Below, piece after piece: positions 1 through 7,620 of a stretch of 14,628 bases of DNA (position 1 is its first letter; each line of letters starts with the position of its first letter). Position numbers and translations under genes: made by a program. Source of the DNA: Echinostoma caproni. Its lineage: Eukaryota; Platyhelminthes; Trematoda; Plagiorchiida; Echinostomatidae. Under the pieces are notes generated by a model. That model was given only the letters and a program-made list of their open reading frames with translations, made no database searches and had not been told where the DNA came from. The stretch lies in contig UZAN01043767.1 in assembly GCA_900618425.1 (NCBI GenBank), positions 25,005 through 39,632 of the forward strand, read 5' to 3'.

Positions 1-10
1 ATTCAATAAG

Positions 11-79
11 TCAGTCAGTCAGTCAGTCAGTCAGTCAGTCAGTCTGACTGACTGACTGACTGACTGATTGACTGACTGA
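11..79. repeat. (TCAG)n/(CTGA)n perfect-period inverted repeat
   Basis: TCAG tetramers run from 11 to 44 and turn at a single central T (45) into the complementary GACT/CTGA run, 46 to 79. The two 34-base arms pair fully except for one G.T position (22 with 68). The result is a microsatellite that is also a near-perfect palindrome with essentially no loop, so it could extrude as a cruciform or fold as a hairpin. It could have arisen by inverted duplication of one tetranucleotide array. No gene is attached to it. The structure is read directly from the sequence; any role is unknown. Confidence 0.95.
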
Positions 80-231
80 TTTGTGTACTAGTCCACCTGT
101 CTGCCTACAGCTCTTTCTTCATCGGCTGCACTAAGAATAAGTGTCTGTTCTACTCGTCATCTTTTATCGCTCTTCAGTGAAGCAATAGAAGATCCCCAAC
201 GACTCTCCTACCTTATCCAATCTCCATTCAG

Positions 232-437
232 ATGGAATTAGTTGGACCCCTGCTGAGTGTCAAAACCCAATGGGTATCTCGGATCTCGCTCTCACTCTCT
301 CCATGTTTCGTGAAAATGCACCTCGCGGATATCGACCACGGATGAGCGAGGCTGTACTTGTGACCGGTAGAACACACATGGAAACACTGCAAGAGGTGCG
401 AATGTGCACGCAGTCAGACATAGGCAGTAGTGTTTAA
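232..437 (+). CDS. candidate 3'-terminal coding exon, unknown protein
   Basis: An open frame runs from 189 to a TAA at 435-437. A strong acceptor lies inside it: a pyrimidine-rich tract from about 203 ends in CAG at 229-231, so the exon would start at 232 with two bases completing a codon. An earlier acceptor at 177 would place an in-frame TAG in the exon. The peptide includes GISWTPAECQNPMG, MFRENAPRGYRPRMSEA and THMETLQEVRMCTQSD. About 27% of codons start with G and only about 15% with T, as in real coding DNA. Local GC is about 53%, against about 41% around it. An AATAAA at 712-717 lies about 275 bases downstream. Possible internal donors (after 372 or 394) would make it an internal exon instead. 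I do not recognise the family. An overlapping frame from the same acceptor is also open for 37 codons, so the frame is not certain. Confidence 0.3.
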
Positions 438-551
438 TCAAAACAGTTACAACCTTTACCTAGGAGGTCTATCTGTGCGTCTCAATTTTGTACATGTACA
501 TGTTTTGGCTAGTAAAATTCGTCATCATTCTTAACTTGTACCACATGCTAC

Positions 552-575
552 GTGTGCTTGTGTGTGCTTGTGTGC
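552..575. repeat. 10-bp tandem repeat, GT-rich
   Basis: The unit GTGTGCTTGT occurs twice exactly (552-561, 562-571) and continues into a partial third copy. Further GT dinucleotides follow at about 596-605. This is a simple local expansion. Confidence 0.85.
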
Positions 576-749
576 CTCCAGAGTGTTCTAAACCATGTGT
601 GTGTGTACCGAACGCGGTAGTTTCAACCGCTCTTTTTTTCCAAACCTATCCACGAAAGGCGCCAAATCGAGCATGTGCGCGCAAAAAGGATCCAGGTAGT
701 TATACACAAACAATAAAATTATCCTCCAAGGTGGTAACCGAGCCAAGGT

Positions 750-766
750 GGGGGGAGGGGAGGGGG
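750..766 (+). repeat. G-run block, possible G-quadruplex
   Basis: Three G runs of 6, 4 and 5 bases are separated by single A residues, with a GG just upstream (747-748). Three G3+ runs alone do not satisfy a four-tract G3 quadruplex; a two-tetrad form using the upstream GG is possible. If transcribed from the plus strand it would sit just after the candidate AATAAA at 712, a position where G-rich elements can aid 3'-end formation; that link is inference. Confidence 0.5.
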
Positions 767-1090
767 CAGAGTTGAATACAACTCAAGGCACCAGAATGGT
801 CATACTACTATCATTATAACTGCTGTATAGAACGTCATCTCTCGGAATTACCTAGCTACGCTCTATACACACGGAGTCCCAATATTCGGTGATATTCTTC
901 TGCCACATGAAGGAAATTCACCGCATAAACACGTGCGCACATACACGCACACACGCAAAGACGAAGCCAACCCAGTTGACTGCCTTCCGGTAGGTTTTAC
1001 CAAATGTTTCACTTACAACGTCACTTTTCGTTCATTCGATCATAAATCATGTCGAGAATTCGTTTGCTTAGCTGTGTTTCTGTTTTTTAG

Positions 1091-1179
1091 GAAATTTCGA
1101 ATCTGATCTATGTGATCTGGTGAGTGACGATGACGGTGTGCGAGGGTCTGTCCCTTTGTTGGACCCAGATAAATTGTGA
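1091..1179 (+). CDS. candidate terminal exon or 29-nt micro-exon, acidic peptide
   Basis: A strong acceptor (TTTCTGTTTTTTAG, ending at 1090) is followed by a frame in which two bases complete a codon and 28 codons run to TGA at 1177-1179. The peptide reads NFESDLCDLVSDDD, then GVRGSVPLLDPDKL. About 45% of codons begin with G, the most extreme coding-like bias among the short candidates. A near-consensus donor (CTG|GTGAGT) at 1119/1120 lies inside the exon, so the same acceptor could define a 29-base micro-exon (1091-1119). The acceptor phase (one base upstream) matches a possible donor at 372 in the 232-437 frame, so the two may belong to one transcript. No family recognised. No AATAAA was seen between the stop and 2738, which weakens the terminal-exon reading. 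Confidence 0.3.
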
Positions 1180-2172
1180 ATACAGTCGCGGAGGTTACCA
1201 AATTTAGATAACTAGTGCATGGAAATTGTCACCCGCGTTTTCTGTGGACGCGCATCACACCGTGGGAGATGTAAATGATTCAGTTTCATTCTGAACTCTA
1301 TTAATCTCGACCGCGTCAATTTTAGGGCTTCAGTGATCGACGGAACGAGGTCATTTGACGCACTGAAGACTGCACCGAACTGTTCGATAACTCATTCAAC
1401 TCTTAGTTAATTCTTGTTCCCCCGTTCTAGTAACCATAGTGTGGTTTTAGACAGGCACAGTAGTAGCCCCATTCATGTAACCATATATTGCATTTTACTG
1501 TTGTCATAGGTGTGGGGGGATGAATAGCTAGTTTGTGGGTGGGAGTGATATGTTTATAGGTAATTCTGATCACTTCCTTGGATAGAGTCACGTCGCAGAA
1601 CGACTAGCCAACAGTCACGACAGAATTGATTGAATTTCTGAGCACAAAGTGCGGGTGTTAGTTAGTTGAACTGCCAATCGCTCCTGCCCTGGGTGTAATA
1701 CGACCACTAGCCCAGTTTTACAATGTCCATTTAACTATTGATAGATCGGAAGGAAAAATTCTGTACCTTGAGAAAGTGGCCGACTAGAGTGGGGGTCTCT
1801 GAACCGAACCAACCTACGCAGCTTTCACCACATCGAATACGGTGAACACACGTTTCAAGGAATCGATAACATTCAGCTTCAGACACATCAATCGCATTAA
1901 GTCATAGCCACAATAACTGTGTTGTTATTGATAAAACTGAATACTTTAATTTTCGGAATAATATCAAGTGAACCAAATGCTTAAAGTAAAATTCCTTAAA
2001 TCGGATCGAAGTACTTGTTTCGCACTGCGTCTGCAAAGACAAACTAATTTGGATTTCTTTTTGAGGAAACCAAGTTTTCATGTTGCTTTATTCATTTTAA
2101 TTTGCGAGCTAAATGTTTTGATTGTTTCTCACATGTTTTATATGTTACCTATACCGTAACTTTCTCCCCTAG
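1180..2172. other. no supported gene; intron- or spacer-like
   Basis: Nothing convincing was found in about 1 kb. A 43-codon open frame (1279-1410) has only a modest acceptor in it (AG at 1323-1324). G-rich runs occur at 1513-1542 but do not form four tracts. The frame at 1968-2159 starts with GTG and is AT-rich. The stretch ends at a good acceptor (2172). Confidence 0.4.
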
Positions 2173-2222
2173 ATGTCGAGGATGCACATAGTGACTGAAT
2201 CGCAGCAAATGGGCGCTAATAG
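2173..2222 (+). other. candidate 50-nt internal exon
   Basis: The acceptor TTTCTCCCCTAG ends at 2172 and the donor AG|GTAACT begins at 2223, enclosing 50 bases. Only one frame is open (MSRMHIVTESQQMGAN plus two bases). The following 117 bases behave like an intron: GTAACT at 2223, an exact TACTAAC branch-like motif near 2277, and CTCTCTTGGTCCTCACAG ending at 2339. Joining across that intron keeps the frame open for only about seven more codons. The splice signals are good; the coding evidence is slight, so a non-coding transcript is equally possible. Confidence 0.2.
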
Positions 2223-2716
2223 GTAACTGCTATAACCAGTGTATATCAGTCGTGTATTTTTGCCTATCATCACTACTACTAACTGCACTATCCTCACAAC
2301 TAAATGAGACCTATTTATCACTCTCTTGGTCCTCACAGACATTGTCCACTTTCGTATTCCTGAACTCCCTGAGCACATTTACCCATACAACAAAATTAAT
2401 CGGCATCACGATTTTCATTGATATTAACAAATTTAGCCCTCCATCCGTACAAAATCAATTGTGGGTGGCTGATACCACACAGAGCAGTGAATTAATGAAA
2501 ACATCAGTATTTAGGAAGCGTGCCATTCATGATAGCTTGATTAATCTGTCACTAATTGAACGCTTAAATACACATACCATATACAATACAATGCACTACG
2601 TCTCTAAAAAAGGACTGTATGAACAGACAGCTTATGTTAACCTTGTGGAAGATCACCAAATAACTAGCACTTCATGTTTCCTATCTTACAGTTGGACTTA
2701 TAGTTGGATATCCTGA
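2195..2716 (+). other. longest stop-free frame in the window, probably not coding
   Basis: This frame has 173 sense codons before the TGA at 2714-2716, and an AATAAA (2738-2743) lies 22 bases after the stop. The first usable in-frame ATG is well inside (about 2495), giving only about 74 codons. Against coding: by hand count about 15% of codons in 2252-2716 start with G and about 30% with T, the reverse of typical coding sequence, and the translation is dominated by Ser, Leu and Thr. No domain recognised. Most likely a chance open stretch in pyrimidine-rich DNA, though the length is close to the limit of what chance would give. Confidence 0.15.
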
Positions 2717-2737
2717 TTTGTCTTCTGGAAGTGCAGC

Positions 2738-2829
2738 AATAAACTGTTAGAAAAATGAAAAATCTCACAAAAATTGCTTTTATTGTTTAGACACTCAGTA
2801 ATCTTTATTACTTTCGACTGAATAAAGAT
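2738..2829. other. clustered polyadenylation hexamers in two inverted repeats
   Basis: On the plus strand AATAAA occurs at 2738-2743 and 2821-2826. Its complement TTTATT occurs at 2779-2784 and 2804-2809. CAATAAA (2737-2743) pairs with TTTATTG (2779-2785), and ATCTTTATT (2801-2809) pairs exactly with AATAAAGAT (2821-2829) around an 11-base loop. The arrangement could serve 3' ends of converging transcripts. Function is inferred; the repeats are directly visible. Confidence 0.4.
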
Positions 2830-3344
2830 CATGAGAACACTGATTGGCAAATGAACTTGCTTCCCCATTTCACACTTTTTAGGAGATCAAAAAATAACGT
2901 GCATCATTTTCTTTTGATTTCACTCAAGAAATAGAACAGACGTGGTCATTCGTGGTGGATCTGATAGTGTTTCAATAGCTGGGAAGAAGAAGCGACCAAT
3001 CATTCGATGGCATATCTTTGAGTTCGCAAAACGGGGATTGACTATACGTGTCTGGATTTAGAAACATTTGATTCGCATTTCGAACCACTCATCTACAAAT
3101 GTGTTTAGTTGTCTGACGTATGAGGTAAATGAGTTGGCCAGACTCAACATGCACTGTGTGCTACAACAAAGCGTCAGCTTCAGCGCTACCTATAGTTTTA
3201 TAGCTCATGGAAATCAAGCGTGAAACAGCTGTTTTATCCGGGTAATAATTCACTTCTTTCAAGTGTTTGTCCTTATTGTTTAGCTGAAAATCAATTTATC
3301 ATACTTTCCATGTTTTATACTTCTAACTCTAGTACACAAGTGAA
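2830..3344. other. no feature seen
   Basis: AT-rich unique sequence with many stops in all frames. No repeat, hairpin or well-formed exon was found. Confidence 0.5.
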
Positions 3345-3539
3345 ATGTGCACATTTCCTATGAGCAAACTCCTAAGATACAGTTCTCAACCCAAGTGACG
3401 CATATTGTACTGATTGAAAGTCTTATCCAGATTACATTGCAATACTCCTCCAGTGGTGGTACTATGTGGGGGCAAACCAACTGGCTTTTGTTCAAATTAC
3501 CATCCATCGTCCAAAACGGCTGCGATCCACTAGTATGAG

Positions 3540-3788
3540 TCATCTCAGTTTGGCGTCATGCCCTTCATTGTGGTTAGGCGCCAACTTGTGCGGGATAATC
3601 TGCAGAAATGAATCCCGGAATAATGACTGCAGTTTGGCGAGCTGATGGAGACGTCCAGTCAGCGGACTACAGAGCAGTACAAAACGTATGTGATCCATCC
3701 ATTCACTTGCTTTGTTCATTTGATTAGACATGGTCTTAGAAACGTACGATGCCGATTTGGAGGCATGAATTCGTCCATCAGTTCTCAT
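3540..3788 (-). CDS. candidate small ORF, 82 aa, unknown
   Basis: This is the longest frame in the window that starts with a true ATG (complement of 3786-3788). About 18% of codons begin with T, and CTG, CTC and CAG are frequent, which is mildly coding-like; local GC is about 50%. The product is basic, with an amphipathic Leu-rich middle (EWMDHIRFVLLCSPL, then LHQLAKLQSLFRDSFLQ). Its TGA overlaps the ATG of a second minus frame (3543 to 3358, 61 codons) as ATGA. A plus-strand ATG frame (3645-3863, 72 codons) covers much of the same DNA, so strand and reality are uncertain. No splice sites or AATAAA clearly bound it. Not recognised. Confidence 0.15.
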   Translation of the reverse strand: MRTDGRIHASKSASYVSKTMSNQMNKASEWMDHIRFVLLCSPLTGRLHQLAKLQSLFRDSFLQIIPHKLAPNHNEGHDAKLR

Positions 3789-4232
3789 TACTCCTGCTAT
3801 GAATCACACGAAATACTTAACAAAGATTGGACACTGACGCGCCCGGTTAATCTAGCTACATGAATACGTTTATTATTCTGTAAAGAGATTTACGCTGACC
3901 TAATGTAGTGCCCATTGATTATTATCGCCGACGCGATTGTTGTTCACCTTTCCTGCCTCTGGATTAGCGACCTTTATGCCGATAACTGATTCAAGAAACT
4001 TTTTAGTTTTACTGGAATAGGTTATGAATGGTACATGTCAAATGAATTGATACCATACTACTAAACAAGTTTATGAGCTCCTGACCGCTCAGCCCTAGAT
4101 TCGCTGGGTTAAGAGCCCCACAAGTTACGACAAGTTAGAGGGCAATGTACCATCAATGATTCCTGATATGAATCCGTTTATAATTTATATTTTATCTAAG
4201 TTCATTTTATTATCGCTTGGTTTGTTTAAACA

Positions 4233-4246
4233 ATATATATATATAT
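4233..4246. repeat. (AT)7 microsatellite
   Basis: Fourteen alternating A/T bases, flanked by ordinary AT-rich DNA. A simple repeat. Confidence 0.9.
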
Positions 4247-4335
4247 GCAAAAGGACTACCTTTGACTGGAGAACACAGCTACTTGAAACGTCATCTATTT
4301 CAGTGTTCTGAATAACTGGTATTGTTTTACAAAGC

Positions 4336-4745
4336 CTAACTTTTACAAACTCGAAATGGAAACTCGAGGGTGAGGATGTTTGACGGGACATGGTACACGT
4401 TAGGCTTCGTACAGAATGCTCTAACGGAGAGTTGCTGAAAATCGTCAAAAGCAAAACGTCCCGGCTGTACTATGCATCCTTATTTGGTCTCACTCTACGA
4501 AGAAGAAGAGGACAGTGACGGCGTCCAGTTCAAAATGACCGAGCACAAATGGTTACCGTATTGGCGCCACCCGATAGGTTTATGGTGTTTAGAATGCATG
4601 GAGAGAAAGTGCGCATTAGGGTACCCGAGCGTAGAAAGCGTTCAAATTTAAAGAATGCCATACAGGCTTCCCCGCTCATAAATCTTAGTCCCATTTCATT
4701 TTCCCTACCACGAATAGTTTGAACGGCTTCACTAGGATACACCAT
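4336..4745 (-). CDS. candidate two-exon minus-strand gene, about 95 aa
   Basis: Exon 1 runs from an ATG (complement of 4743-4745) to 4557: 63 codons beginning MVYPSEAVQTIRGRENEMG, with about 60% purine-first codons. It would be joined at donor ACG|GTAACC (intron from 4556) to the acceptor TTGCTTTTGACGATTTTCAG (ending at 4435). The 122-base intron is phase 0 on both sides. Exon 2 (4434-4336) adds 32 codons, starting QLSVRAFCTKPNVYHV, and ends in TAG. A minus-strand AATAAA (complement of 4206-4211) lies about 125 bases downstream. Another frame through exon 2 stays open to a second donor (AAG|GTAGTC at 4260/4259). A plus-strand ATG frame (4472-4651, 59 codons) overlaps and competes. The ATG context is weak (C at -3). 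Family unknown; the model is assembled by eye from signals that also occur by chance. Confidence 0.2.
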
Positions 4746-5760
4746 GAGTGAAGTTTAAATGATTTATTTCAAAACCCTATTATTGTTCTCTTCCAAAATC
4801 TGACAGAATAAGAGATTAAATCATTCAATCCAGTTTGTTTTAGTGGAACTCAAAATTGATAGCATATGTATATGGGTTTTCGTGCCTAGAACCAGTGGTG
4901 GGTCAAATGAAGTTAAACCTCCACAGCGAATCAATGGATAAAGTATCTCTGTTATCTGTCAACGCATAGATAATCACATAAAAATGTGATACTAGTCATG
5001 CGATCGTATGTAATATATCAATCAGTAAGTGTCATTTATTATTTTGTCAACAAAATGTACCGCATAGCAATGGACTCACACTTCGTGCTCGTACAAACGC
5101 ACATTCTATTCTGAGTAGGTAAATCCGCCTGACAGATCCCTAGGGGACTGTGGGAAGAATTCTATTTGAAGTCAATGTGTGATCAAATGAATGCACGGAA
5201 ATTGTGGTTTCGTCGATCAATTTGGGCCCCGATCACGAACAGTCAGATTCAGAGGGAGAAAATCAACTCCACTTGTGAGCCCTATTTTTGTTTTTTAACG
5301 AGTAAATTAACATCCCTGAAAAACGCGCACGCTGTGACTAGTGACGTCCTCCACCACTTTAAATGATATTTCGAAGCAATATATTCTCCTTTTTACTGTA
5401 GGTATGTATTATGTTCTGGAGGTACAACAGAAAACTGGATAGAATGGATCTATTAACTACATTATGTATCTGCGTCCGTGTTTGAAAGTATAAAACCGGT
5501 TACAGAATGATCAGAATGAGGTTGACTTAACACGTACATATGACCGATTTTCCTAATTATGTAAAACATACATCTTTCAAAGAACGTAAATCCCCCCAGT
5601 TGATTGGTCCGCTTTAAAAATAACAAGGATTATGTCGGTAAATAAACCTTTAGAAAAAGAAACATTCCGCCACTACTTACTGTCATTGTTTGTACACCAA
5701 CGGGTATCAAGCTTGCTCTTTTGGTATCTTGATTTTTCTTCATAACCTCCGCCCTTCCTA
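4746..5760. other. no well-supported gene; AT-rich spacer
   Basis: Contains a short hairpin (ATCACAT at 4973-4979 with ATGTGAT at 4984-4990) and a TATAAAA at 5489-5495 with no obvious gene start after it. A 63-codon frame runs from an ATG at 5175 to TGA at 5366; it lacks splice or polyadenylation support, so I do not call it. The stretch ends at a strong acceptor (5761). Confidence 0.4.
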
Positions 5761-5761
5761 G

Positions 5762-5974
5762 CAGAAACAACTAATTTGAAATGGGCACGTAGACACCTTG
5801 TTCCTGGGAGTACCAAGTGTCTCCCAAACCAGTCTCAAACACGCTAATCCAAGGACCTGCCGCCTTCACTCTCTCCCTCTCTGTGTGTAGTGGTTAGATT
5901 TGACAGATTGTATCACCTCGGGAATTGTTCGCAAAAATAATAGATTTAGGTTGACCGCTTGGCTTGCATTCAAC
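5762..5974 (+). other. two strong acceptors with short open frames
   Basis: The first acceptor (CTCCGCCCTTCCTAG, ending at 5761) leads into 27 codons ending at a TAA (5845-5847), containing TNLKWARRHLVPGSTKCLP. The second is among the best pyrimidine tracts in the window (CTCTCCCTCTCTGTGTGTAG, ending at 5890), with a CTAAT branch-like motif near 5844. It opens onto 27 codons starting WLDLTDCITSGIVRKN and ending at TGA (5972-5974). Each could be a short terminal exon, or they could be alternative acceptors. Frames this short are often open by chance, so only the acceptors are reasonably supported. Confidence 0.2.
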
Positions 5975-6000
5975 TGAAAATATGCAGGAAATAGAAGCAT

Positions 6001-6023
6001 AGACACCCAGACACCCAGACACT
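6001..6023. repeat. 8-bp tandem repeat AGACACCC
   Basis: Two exact copies of AGACACCC (6001-6016) are followed by a third copy with one change (AGACACTC). A simple short tandem array with no evident function. Confidence 0.85.
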
Positions 6024-6196
6024 CATTTTCATCCACTGTTTTATACTGTGTAAACTTTTACATACATAGGATTCTAAGAATAGTTATGTAACGGATACTC
6101 ATCTGTAAGTAAATTTCTATATTGTCTACATCTTTCTCCCTCGCTTTCTCTTTCACTCGGATATTGATTCAATCATCGAATTCGGCCTCTCAACAG

Positions 6197-6402
6197 TGTC
6201 CCGCGTCACCCCGACCTCTTTGGCCGCCACCAGTATCACAAATACTACTCCTGTTGTTGCTGGTGCCGGTGATGGTGATCGGGTAAATGCCAGTATTTTC
6301 CGAACAGATGGATGTCAGATAAGGCTCTTTGTTATTCGAAACAGACTACTACTGTTGACGGGATGGAACTTACGAAGAAACGAGGGAATGTATTTAGGGT
6401 GA
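6197..6402 (+). CDS. candidate coding exon, GC-rich, unknown protein
   Basis: A long pyrimidine-rich stretch (6128-6157) and CGGCCTCTCAACAG (ending at 6196) form an acceptor. Two bases then complete a codon, and the frame stays open to TGA at 6400-6402. Codons starting with G are about 32% and with T about 15%; purine-first codons are about two thirds. GC in 6181-6282 is about 55%, well above the flanks. The peptide begins SRVTPTSLAATSITNTTPVV and continues AGAGDGDRVNASIF, so it starts Ser/Thr/Ala-rich and carries an NTT sequon. A donor CGG|GTAAAT at 6282/6283 would make 6197-6282 an 86-base internal exon ending in phase 0; coding-like bias is strongest in exactly that part. Function not recognised. 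Confidence 0.3.
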
Positions 6403-7176
6403 GGTAGGTGGGAATGAAGCGTTCGAACTGTTGCACACCCTTTGCACACGCACACATATACCCACGTGCCGAACAACACACATCTTTCGTTATTACGCCG
6501 AGGTGGGTCAAAACACAGACACAGGCTAACATACCGACTAGCAAACTGTAAGATCCAGGTAAAGGTTATCACCCAAACCCAAGTACCGGTGATGTAATTC
6601 CCCTAGACACGGTGTTGATTGACCAACTCGATGAGGTGAATTACTTTGAATCTGCTGTGTGTGGTTCTGTGTGTGTGTGTACCGATTCCGGTTGATACGT
6701 AGAAACTGTAGCATTCTCGAACACAATGTAGGTGATCGATCTGAGGGTGGTAGGACAAAAAAGTTATTGCACAGTCGGCGGTGGAGTTAGCGAGTGCGTG
6801 TGTAACATATATTACCAGGTGATAGTTTTATCAACAAATGAATACGAGTGCATGTTTTGGGGTTTGCAGCAAAAAGGGCGCACACAAGATCCGTGTATTT
6901 ATATCCGTTGTTCATTTGCCTGTAAGCTAAAGGCATTTGAAAAACATGAAGAAATCGATACATGTTTATGGGATTAGGCATTTGGGAATATAGTATCCAT
7001 GGTTAACACCTTAAGTAATTGGGAATAAACTAAAGCTGTCGCTTTTAAATGTTTAATGCAAATCTGACGGTTTCAGCAACTATAATAGCAGATAACGAAT
7101 ACAGAAACGATCGAACCCACTAAAACCTGACACATGCAAATGTGTGATTCATTATACATGGTAGATTTTGTGTGTG
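6403..7176. other. no supported gene; CA/GT-rich and AT-rich spacer
   Basis: Contains CA-rich DNA at about 6432-6482, a good donor (CAG|GTAAAG at 6558/6559) preceded by frames open in several registers but no clear acceptor, and a GT dinucleotide run (6669-6680). Frames on both strands in 6732-6981 start with non-ATG codons or lack further support. A moderate acceptor (CTGACGGTTTCAG, ending at 7076) is followed by a 14-codon frame only. Confidence 0.4.
6669..6680. repeat. (GT)6 microsatellite
   Basis: Six GT dinucleotides preceded by more irregular GT-rich sequence from about 6654. A simple repeat. Confidence 0.8.
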
Positions 7177-7383
7177 ATGATGAGCGGTTTTCTCAGAAAT
7201 TCTTGTTTTGAGTGCCGTGTACCTCAAACACAGGCACAAATATGTCCATATTCTGAAGGTCATAATGTGCACGGACATATGGGTGGCAATGGATGTGGTT
7301 GCTACCTTCCCTCAAAGTTGACGCACACGAGGAAAATCAGGAATTCGGCGTTTTTTGACGGCAATCGGATGAACCGCTGGTAG
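7177..7383 (+). CDS. candidate small Cys/His/Gly-rich ORF, 68 aa
   Basis: ATG at 7177, a second ATG at 7180 (A at -3), and TAG at 7381-7383. The middle of the product is unusual: CFECRVPQTQAQICPYSEG, then HNVHGHMGGNGCGCYLP. Five Cys (CxxC, C, CxC) and three His are packed into about 34 residues, a spacing that could bind metal, but it fits no zinc-finger class I can name. No signal peptide, splice site or close AATAAA supports it. It could be chance; the residue clustering is why it is listed. Confidence 0.15.
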   Translation: MMSGFLRNSCFECRVPQTQAQICPYSEGHNVHGHMGGNGCGCYLPSKLTHTRKIRNSAFFDGNRMNRW

Positions 7384-7620
7384 ATATAGTGCATACATAC
7401 AGGTGCACCCTTAGCTCTGAGACAATTTCTCTTCTCACTGAAAGCGACACCAAACCAGTCGAAATTATAATTTTGCGGATCTAATGATCCTATGTGCCTG
7501 TTTCGTAAGGAAACGATGCACCTTCCTTAACATGCGGTTGATTTTGTTTCACTAAATGACAATATCATCTAACTGGGAGCTCCAGTAGGCACACAGTTCA
7601 ATAAACAAATATAAAACAGA

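Larger units (their letters stand above)
438..1090. other. UTR/intron-like stretch with GT, G and CA tracts
   Basis: No convincing gene was seen. The open frame at 488-775 begins with TTG and is low-complexity. The stretch holds a GT-rich tandem repeat (552-575), a G-run block (750-766), an AATAAA at 712-717 and a CA-rich tract at about 925-958. If the exon ending at 437 is real, its first few hundred bases would be 3' UTR and the rest intergenic. If that exon continues through an internal donor, this would be intron. Confidence 0.4.

Noticed and set aside
488..775. 95-codon plus frame
   Set aside because: It begins with TTG, runs through GT-rich tandem repeat and G-run DNA, and has no splice or codon support.
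2361..2380. TCCCTGAG, the seed of the lin-4/miR-125 family
   Set aside because: The bases after the seed diverge from the family and no hairpin partner is present nearby.
3546..3639. Direct repeat of CAGTTTGGCG at 3546-3555 and 3630-3639
   Set aside because: A 10-base match in 14.6 kb is expected by chance and the flanks do not match.
5489..5495. TATAAAA as a promoter element
   Set aside because: No gene start, initiator or coding-like frame follows at a suitable distance; this heptamer is common in AT-rich DNA.
6070..6104. 35-base exon candidate before GTAAGT at 6105
   Set aside because: The donor is good but the upstream AG (6068-6069) has almost no pyrimidine tract, so the exon is not defined.
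7100..7120. GATCGAACCC, resembling the complement of a tRNA B box
   Set aside because: The pattern lacks the required GG...CC ends, and no A box, cloverleaf or anticodon arm can be drawn around it.
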